NCBI GenBank assembly: GCA_013398955.1 | Contig: VWPU01014041.1 | Location: 1 to 64,000, forward strand | From: Callaeas wilsoni | Lineage: Eukaryota; Chordata; Aves; Passeriformes; Callaeidae | DNA: 64,000 bases | Reading direction: 5' to 3' | Shown: positions 57,281-64,000 of the stretch, piece after piece | How the letters are laid out: each line of letters starts with the position of its first letter | How positions within the stretch are numbered: position 1 is the first letter of the stretch | Notes under the pieces: generated by a model | The model's database searches: none | Seen by the model: the letters and a program-made list of their open reading frames with translations, nothing else | What the model was told of the DNA's origin: nothing | Made by a program: the position numbers and the translations under genes

Positions 57281-60200
57281 AGCAGAGGTATTTCCTATGG
57301 CTGGAAAGGTATGGTAGGAATAACCCTCATTCATGCCTGCTCTGAAAGACAGGGCCAGTTCAGTTTTCATCGGTGAAGGTCAGCCATATCAAAGAGAAGG
57401 ACATCAGTGAAATGAGAAATAATATCAGCCCTGCACTCCCCAACAAATAGCAGCTATGTACCTAGCAAAATACTTACTTTCACATTGTCTTACTCCATCC
57501 AAATTGCTCAGTGCCAGCAAATCTTTATTATCCTAACCATGAGTTAAGCTATCTGCAGGAAAAACTTTGCCTCTTCCACTTTGACTCTCCATAGTTCCTT
57601 TTGCAAGTGTTTCCCGTCTTTACGCGCTGTATTGACTTCGGAGGGTGGCACTTGTCTAGCGAGCTGCGATGGAATAATGGCCCCTTGAGCATAAGTATCA
57701 GCAGACCAAGTTACTAAACCTCTCTTCCTCTGCAGGTCATTCAAAAGGAAGATGTTGGAATCAGTGGAGCTGCATTAACAATGAACTGTATTATAAGCAA
57801 AATAAGACTCCAAATGAAGTTAAAATTTACTTCCTAGAGAAAACCCTGCAGAGGTCAAAGATGAGACATTTCTAGAGAATACCTAGAGGCAGAGATTGTT
57901 TAGAAATTCATCCTCCCCTGTTTGACTTCCAGCTCCCAAACACATACCCTGCCCTGTGCTTTAGAAGGGAGACAGTGGCCAAAGGCCTCTTAGCAGCAGC
58001 CACAATCACAGCCACACCAAGCTTCTAAATTCTTCCTTTGTTGCACAGGTGGTGAGGCAGACAGATCTACCTAAGGTGCTTAAAAAGGTGTGGCAGCTCT
58101 ACTTGTCTGGCTCTTGGTGACAGAAATTCTAAGGTGGTCCTTCTGGGTTTTCCTATTTGCCAGCTCACAACAAATAATAATAAGAGGTGTGATAATAACC
58201 ACTTACTGCTTTTGGAATGATCTTGTTTGCATTTAATTCAAACCTATGTGAACAACGCTGTCTCAGATAATGCTGCCTGTGTTGCAGTTGATGTTTTATC
58301 AGGAGGCTTGGAAGGGGCCCAGTTTGTTGCACATCCCCAAAGGAACCTCTTTCTCACTGCACCCCAGTGCAGAGGCAATGCCAGCATGCCAGGCTATGGC
58401 CATGGCATCAGGACAGAGGGCAGAGCTGCCAGGCTCTGCGTGTGCTTTGGGGAAGGACCACAAGCCCTGGGGCTTAGTGGCCATTGGACTGAAGGCCACA
58501 ACAAATGAGACAGTCTCCAACTGCTCTCCCATCTACCGCACGCAGAAATGACGGCAAACAAGTGGACAGCGCGAGTTGCAAACACTAGAAGGAGATGTGG
58601 AGTGTGGCAGTGGTCTCCTTTGCTGAGGTGTAGCACCAGTTCATGTTTAGGGCTGGGTTCATAAGCACAGCTGATCAAATGCAGCAGAGACTCTGATTGT
58701 GAATACTCAGCTGAGGTCACCTCCTCCATTACTCTCCAGTGTTACAAATCAATCCCCTGTGCTGAGAGGTGTGGACTACTTGCCCACCATATTTTGCCAT
58801 GCAGATGCAGAGTCACCCACCACCCTGAAATGGAGAACCACCAGTGATAATTTGTTTAAATAATATTGGAAGCAGGGACTGGGGAAGGGGGAATGGTCGC
58901 ATTGCGCTCACCAGCAAATAGGGATATCCATTCATGAACAAGAACATGCACAATTCATGTCTATTTGTCGTTTATTGCATTAATTATTTGGCTTTTTCAA
59001 GATTTTTCTGTCACCAGAGGAGTCAAGACAAACTGTTACTGAGGAAACCAATCACCACAAATGAGGCAAAGTGAACAGATCAGCAAAACCTTGCAGGTTA
59101 GGAGAGAACATCCAAATATCTGTTCAACACCTGTATATAATGAATCATGGATTGCTATTATCTCACCAAGGAGAGAAAGACCATATTTATCATCTAATGC
59201 AGCTGAAAAATAGTTTGGCCATTCTGAAGAATTGGAGATGCATGCTTTTAATGAAATACATCCTTCCCACACCTTATTTCCCCTGTACTGCAGAAAAACT
59301 CCAATTTCCCTGCTTCGCTGCACAGATTCAGGTTTGCATTTATACGTAAGCGGAGATCCTTGGCTAACAAATCTCGCTCAGTCACTGAGGGTAACTCCAC
59401 ATTCCCAGAATGAGCCAGTAAAGTTCTTGGTGCTGAAGGTACTGTACACGACAGTATGTGTCTTACTCAAGAATTCAGATGTCACCCACCTGCCATTAGG
59501 TACAATGCACACTTTTATAGTCAGCACAGCTGCCTGGAAGGCAGAACAAGATATGAATAACCATTTCCCAGCCCATTTTGTTCAGCTGTGAGTCTTCTAC
59601 ATTGCTGAACTGCTTCAGATAGACTAAGACTGGATCACATATATGAAATGGCATCAAGTAGAAATACTAAGTAGTAACATACATGAATCAAAAGCGATTA
59701 TAATAAGTATGAGCCAAATAAATTAATATTTTGCCTTTGATAGGATTCTTTATGTTTGGTAGCTATTGCTTGTGCTGATGATATAACACATGCTGACACC
59801 AAATATCAATTCTAGGTAAATCCAATTAAGCCCAGAAGCAAAACAGCTGGATTAGCAGTTCACTGCATAAATTATTTTTCTTCCATTTACTTTGTCTTTT
59901 TGCAAATGATCCTTTTAACATAAAAAAATTTAGCACTCAAGTTTCCCTTTGCTTATTAATCCCAGAAGCCTAAAATGAAGAAGAAAAAATTGTATTTTCT
60001 TCCTTTGTTGTTTGTGGGCATACACAATCTTTTGTTGAGGGGGCTGTTCAGCTCCTTCATGCAGTCTCCCCAGATTGTAGGTAATTTTGCTTCTTCCTTG
60101 AATAAGTCACTCACATTGCACTTACTATGATTTCAGACCAAAAAATTGACTTTTTTGTTTTTAATTTCCTGATGGTCCATTAATGCATGATGGTTTTGGG

Positions 60201-61810
60201 TTTGTTTTTTTTAAATTTCCTAATTCTATATAAAATGAATATAAAATTGGTAATGCTGGAGTTGGACATGCTTACTACTGCTTTATTCCAGTTGCAACAA
60301 CATAGACTATACAGGAGTTGTTTTATTTGATCTCTTTTTTCTTTTTCCTTATTGTTTTTCTTCATTATATGGCTGTCAGCGTAAAGGGCAATGTAGAGAT
60401 TGGGAATCGATACATGCTACTCCTGTAGATACACAAATAATCACAAATTGTAATCATTGATTGATTTTCAGCATTCTGATAGTGACACATTGAATGGAAG
60501 GGACTCTGATCTCAGTTGTGCTAGGGGAAATCTAGAGCAGTGATTCACAGCTGGAATTGTAATAAAGACCTGCCTGAGAAATGCATCATTTCGGTCAATG
60601 AAACATGTAACGTATTGTTGGGGAAAATTACTTTTCCCTTCTGCTCATGATCAGGGCTGAGAACAGCAAATGTTCAAGCAGCAGAGCCATGCTTCAGCCT
60701 CAAAGGTTGAGCACCACCAGGCCAATTCATGACTTACTCCAGAGCCCATATCAAACACACAGGTCTTGGTGTTACCACACACATGCATTCCTCTTCCAAT
60801 CCCCTCTAAGAACATCAGTTTGAGATTCCCATCCCTCTAAGCCTGTCTTTTCCCAGATACCTTTCACATCATGCATACACAGGAGCCTAATGTCCAGCTT
60901 CCCTAGTAAACAGGTCACACATGGATATCTACAAGCATCACCCAGAACAGAGGGTCACAGTCCAGGCAAAAGATACGCACACACCAGACGTCACACCAGT
61001 AGGGTACATGGTCCAGACAAATATATCTATATAGATATCTACGTGCATATAAATATAAAATGATGAATGGAAGACTACTAAATTATGCCTACTGCTGTGA
61101 GCTGATTTTAAAAAATTGTTTCCATCATTTGTCTTTATATATATTAAGGATCTTTAAAGAAAAAAAATCAGTTCTTTTTCCTTAACTGGAGTGGGAGACG
61201 ATGAAATATTTTGGCTTTGTTACAAATGCAGAAGAACTCAAGGTTAAAAAATGAGGGCCATTTTTGTACAAGCTAAAAGGAGATGGACTACTGTTAACAG
61301 TATGTTTCTCTTATTTTCCAATAGTAGGAAAACATTTCTGTTTCCTATTTTTCTTACGTAAAATACCTTCCATATAAAGACTGATACTGCTTCCACTGGC
61401 ATAAGCAGTAGCTTTGGTGTGAACTTTCCTGGGGGCAGACACAGTTGCAGGTTAGTCATAGGTCAATTTTATAAACAGCTATTTTCTTAAGCAGATATAA
61501 TTTTGGAGAGATAACACTAACCTGTATCAGCTGATTTTCAAAAAGATAAATCCCTTTTTCTGAAAAACAGAGTGAAAAAGTGGAACACACAAAGTGTTTA
61601 TGGTGACACAAAGAAACCATTTGGCACAGAATGAAAAGTGAGTCTAAACTTTCAGAAATCAAAGACAAATGAAGATCTGCGAATTCTGGCAGGAAAACTT
61701 CTGTGCTTGATGTGCTTCCCCAGGATTACTGAATTTGCCTATTTGCAAGTGACTAATGCAAACTCTTTGTTTAAAAAAAAAAAATAGGAAAAAATGCTTA
61801 CTGGTCATGA
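57281..61810. other. non-coding, one GC-richer island
   Basis: Bases 58290-58560 are richer in G+C and open on both strands, but peptides on neither strand are recognisable. The segment has internal symmetry (GGCAGAGCTGCC, CAGGCTCTGC). Near 60510-60545, CTCTGATCTCAGTTGTGCTA and GGGGAAATCTAGAGCAGTGA resemble an old amniote repeat (CTGATCTCAGTTACAC, GTGTAAATCxGGAGTAA). The remainder is plain unique sequence. Confidence 0.45.
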
Positions 61811-61861
61811 AATTGATGATTCTTGTGGGTCCTTTCCAGCACAGGGTATTCTGTGATTCTA
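61811..61861 (+). mobile_element. CR1-X or TguSINE1-type tail fragment
   Basis: AAATTGATGATTCTTGTGGG, TCCTTTCCAGCACAGGGTAT, TCTGTGATTCT matches the shared 3' end of CR1-X-type elements and the SINE at 43600 (GATGATCCTTGTGAGTCCTT, TCCAACTCCAAATATTCTG). Only about 50 bases are present, so LINE and SINE origin cannot be told apart. Confidence 0.7.
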
Positions 61862-64000
61862 AACTGGCATGGCTTGCAAAAATGCCGTTATTTGAAAAAG
61901 TGGAAAAGGGGAAGAGGAGAAGGAAAAAAGGATTATGAAGTAGTAATTTCTTTTCCCTTAGGTAAGTAGCACTGGCCTTTGTATTCACAAAAATATGTGA
62001 TTTTTAGTTTGATGCATGTTCATATCTGATTCATAAATTTATACAGAAGAATAAATTTCACCTTTTTTCACTGATTTTGTTTGTAGAAAATTAGGAAATT
62101 TCACACTCTATCAATTAGTAAACATAAAACTATCAGCTGACAATCTCAATAAAATTAAACTTACTTTGCAGAGAGAAAATGTCTTCTGCTTTGTTTATAA
62201 GCACTGTAATATTCTTGAGGAGACAGGGTCCAGCTGTCACTGCCTTGTGAGAGCTGAGAGCCTTGGCCATGGCAGGGAAGGTGGCAGCTCTGTGAAATGC
62301 CCAGTGTGATGCCCTCAGTGGCCATTGGTTCTGCCATGGGTAGTAAATATGGACAGGTTCATCTTCAGACACAGGATTAGATGAGTAAAATTACAACTGG
62401 GGACACATAAAATTATTATAATTTCTGGCAGAAAACCTCAAAGTTTTAATTTGTGTGTGAAGAATGTCTGGTTATTGAAGGAAGTGAACTGGAAAGTTGG
62501 GCAAAGGGCAAGGTTCAGAGAAGTATCTCGAAGTAGTGTAGCACACTAAGGAGATATGCTCAAATTTTTCACCTTGACATCTGAACCAAACAATTAATTT
62601 TATATTAGCCATATGAACTTGTATCTCTTCATGATACTCTTTAAGTAAATTTCTTTATCTGGCTAATGCACCTTCAGTAATCATTTAAAGTTTTATCTTT
62701 AGAAAAATATTCCCAAAGAGTTTTCAATATTCATATTTTACATTTTTACATTCAAATATTGAAAATCTTCAGATTTACATTCAAAGATCCTACTTCATAG
62801 ATGGGAACTAAACACAGCCCTGATAAGGAAGTTCTGGTGACTCTGCACATTTATCTGCTGGGCTTAAGTCCCGAAATGGACATTGATACAGTGACAACAT
62901 CTGAATGTGTGTATTCAAACTGTCACTGTTCTATACCATTGAGTATTACAGTGACCTCAAATAGCCTCTCATCCCATTATACCCCTAATTTTGTTACCAC
63001 CTATTCAGTCCTGCTCTCTATCCTCAAAGGAAATTAAATGTTTTGTCAGTTAATATCCTCCAATTTTTCTTTAGTAACACTACTTTACTTCTACAAAGCC
63101 GTGCTCAACAAAAAGGAGCTGAAATTGTTTAATTTTCAATTAAAAAGTACCCATCTATTCATGAGGCCTCAAAGCATAACTGAAAGCAATGGGTTAGGTA
63201 TTTCTCTAGTATCTGTGCTCTCATGATACAAGTATCGGAAGAAAATTGTAAAGTTATCAAGTGTTCCCCAAAACCATTCACAAATTATCAGAATAAATTT
63301 TAAAGTCCCTTTACTAGAGACAAAAATGTGCAAGAAGCTGTTTGGGGAAATGTGCAATGCTATGTGAGACTACAAATAATAATACTGTCAAACTGTGCAT
63401 TTTCTAACTGTGGTCTGGCAACTAAAAATAAGATATGGAAAGACAATGCCATTTGTCCTTGCAGTGGTTGCAAAGAGCTGCAATTTGAGAGGCAGTCTTC
63501 CATGCTGAATGTTCTTCTATTCCTCCATACTCAGTTCAGATACAGTCATTCTGCACACGATGGTAATGGACCAAACAGCTGTGCCAATGTGTGAAGTCCA
63601 CGCAGGATGTCCTTTGAACTCAGCACCAGTGTACTGGACAAGGATCTCAGATGTAGATACAGAAACACTCTTTCTTCCCACCATACCTTTCCAAACACTC
63701 AAAAGTATTTACATGGCAAATTAGCCAATGCAGTGGGTGCATTTCCTGTACAAGAACTACGAATTTTCTTCCGTGCAGGTTCCAACATAGCACTTCTTGG
63801 CTTTCACAGTCTTCAAAAGAGAGATTTTCCTTGAAGAATGAGAGATTTCTCTCATAGCTGTGATTTAGCTCATGGTGAAATATGTATCCCTAAGGCTTCC
63901 TGTCCCAATTTTTTAAGAAAATTCCTACTTTAAGCAGCATTAACCACTCGTTTTTATATTTCAATAAACCCGGAATGGATAACAGCTGGTGATCTTTGAT
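61862..64000. other. non-coding, unrecognised
   Basis: No exon or further repeat recognised. A small G+C-richer patch at 62220-62345 (CCTTGGCCATGGCAGGGAAG and GGCCATTGGTTCTGCCATGG) contains several GCCATGG/CCATTGG words. Open frames near the right end (63328-63834) overlap each other in different frames and show no coding features. Confidence 0.5.

Noticed and set aside
1..64000. CRISPR arrays, operons, phage or bacterial mobile systems
   Set aside because: No spaced direct repeats, no long compact genes, and the interspersed repeats are vertebrate.

Overview
The window looks like 64 kb of AT-rich, gene-poor nuclear DNA from a bird. The evidence is its interspersed repeats. Five CR1 LINE pieces lie in both orientations (3133-3611, 20960-21700, 36051-36312, 43118-43589, 57003-57280), most ending in the octamer-like TGTGATTCTG tail typical of avian CR1. 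Two LTRs resemble avian endogenous retrovirus LTRs, and one SINE (43600-43730, minus strand) has a tRNA-Ile-like head joined to a CR1-like tail, the architecture of TguSINE1. That SINE points to a songbird or close relative; this last step is inference from memory of the family.

No complete protein-coding gene can be supported. The open frames are short and scattered on both strands, with no run of spliceable, family-recognisable peptides. The one stretch that looks like a real exon is 32396-32713 on the minus strand: a 318-nt open block between a good acceptor and a consensus donor, starting with a hydrophobic, signal-peptide-like N-terminus. I do not recognise the protein. A plus-strand exon reading of the same DNA is also possible.

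Layout: 0.8-3.6 kb is a retroelement cluster (solo LTR with perfect 5-bp target duplication, a second LTR, then a CR1 tail). 3.6-20.9 kb is mostly unique sequence with a few possible regulatory islands (about 6.9, 13.2 and 14.1 kb). 21 kb holds an old CR1 copy including part of the reverse transcriptase region. 22-36 kb is unique sequence with the candidate exon and a homeodomain/octamer-motif block beside it. 36-44 kb carries CR1 pieces and the SINE. 46-49 kb is a dense patch of small oddities (MIR-like relic, CpG-dense inverted repeat, dinucleotide and AAAG microsatellites, an 11-bp perfect stem). 55.7-56.0 kb is a long polypurine tract. 57-64 kb is again mostly unique.

The most plausible reading is an intergenic desert or a large intron containing scattered enhancers. 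No bacterial-type system, CRISPR array, rRNA or functional tRNA gene was seen. Family assignments come from recognising consensus wording by eye, without alignment; boundaries are good to about 10-30 bases unless a target duplication fixes them.
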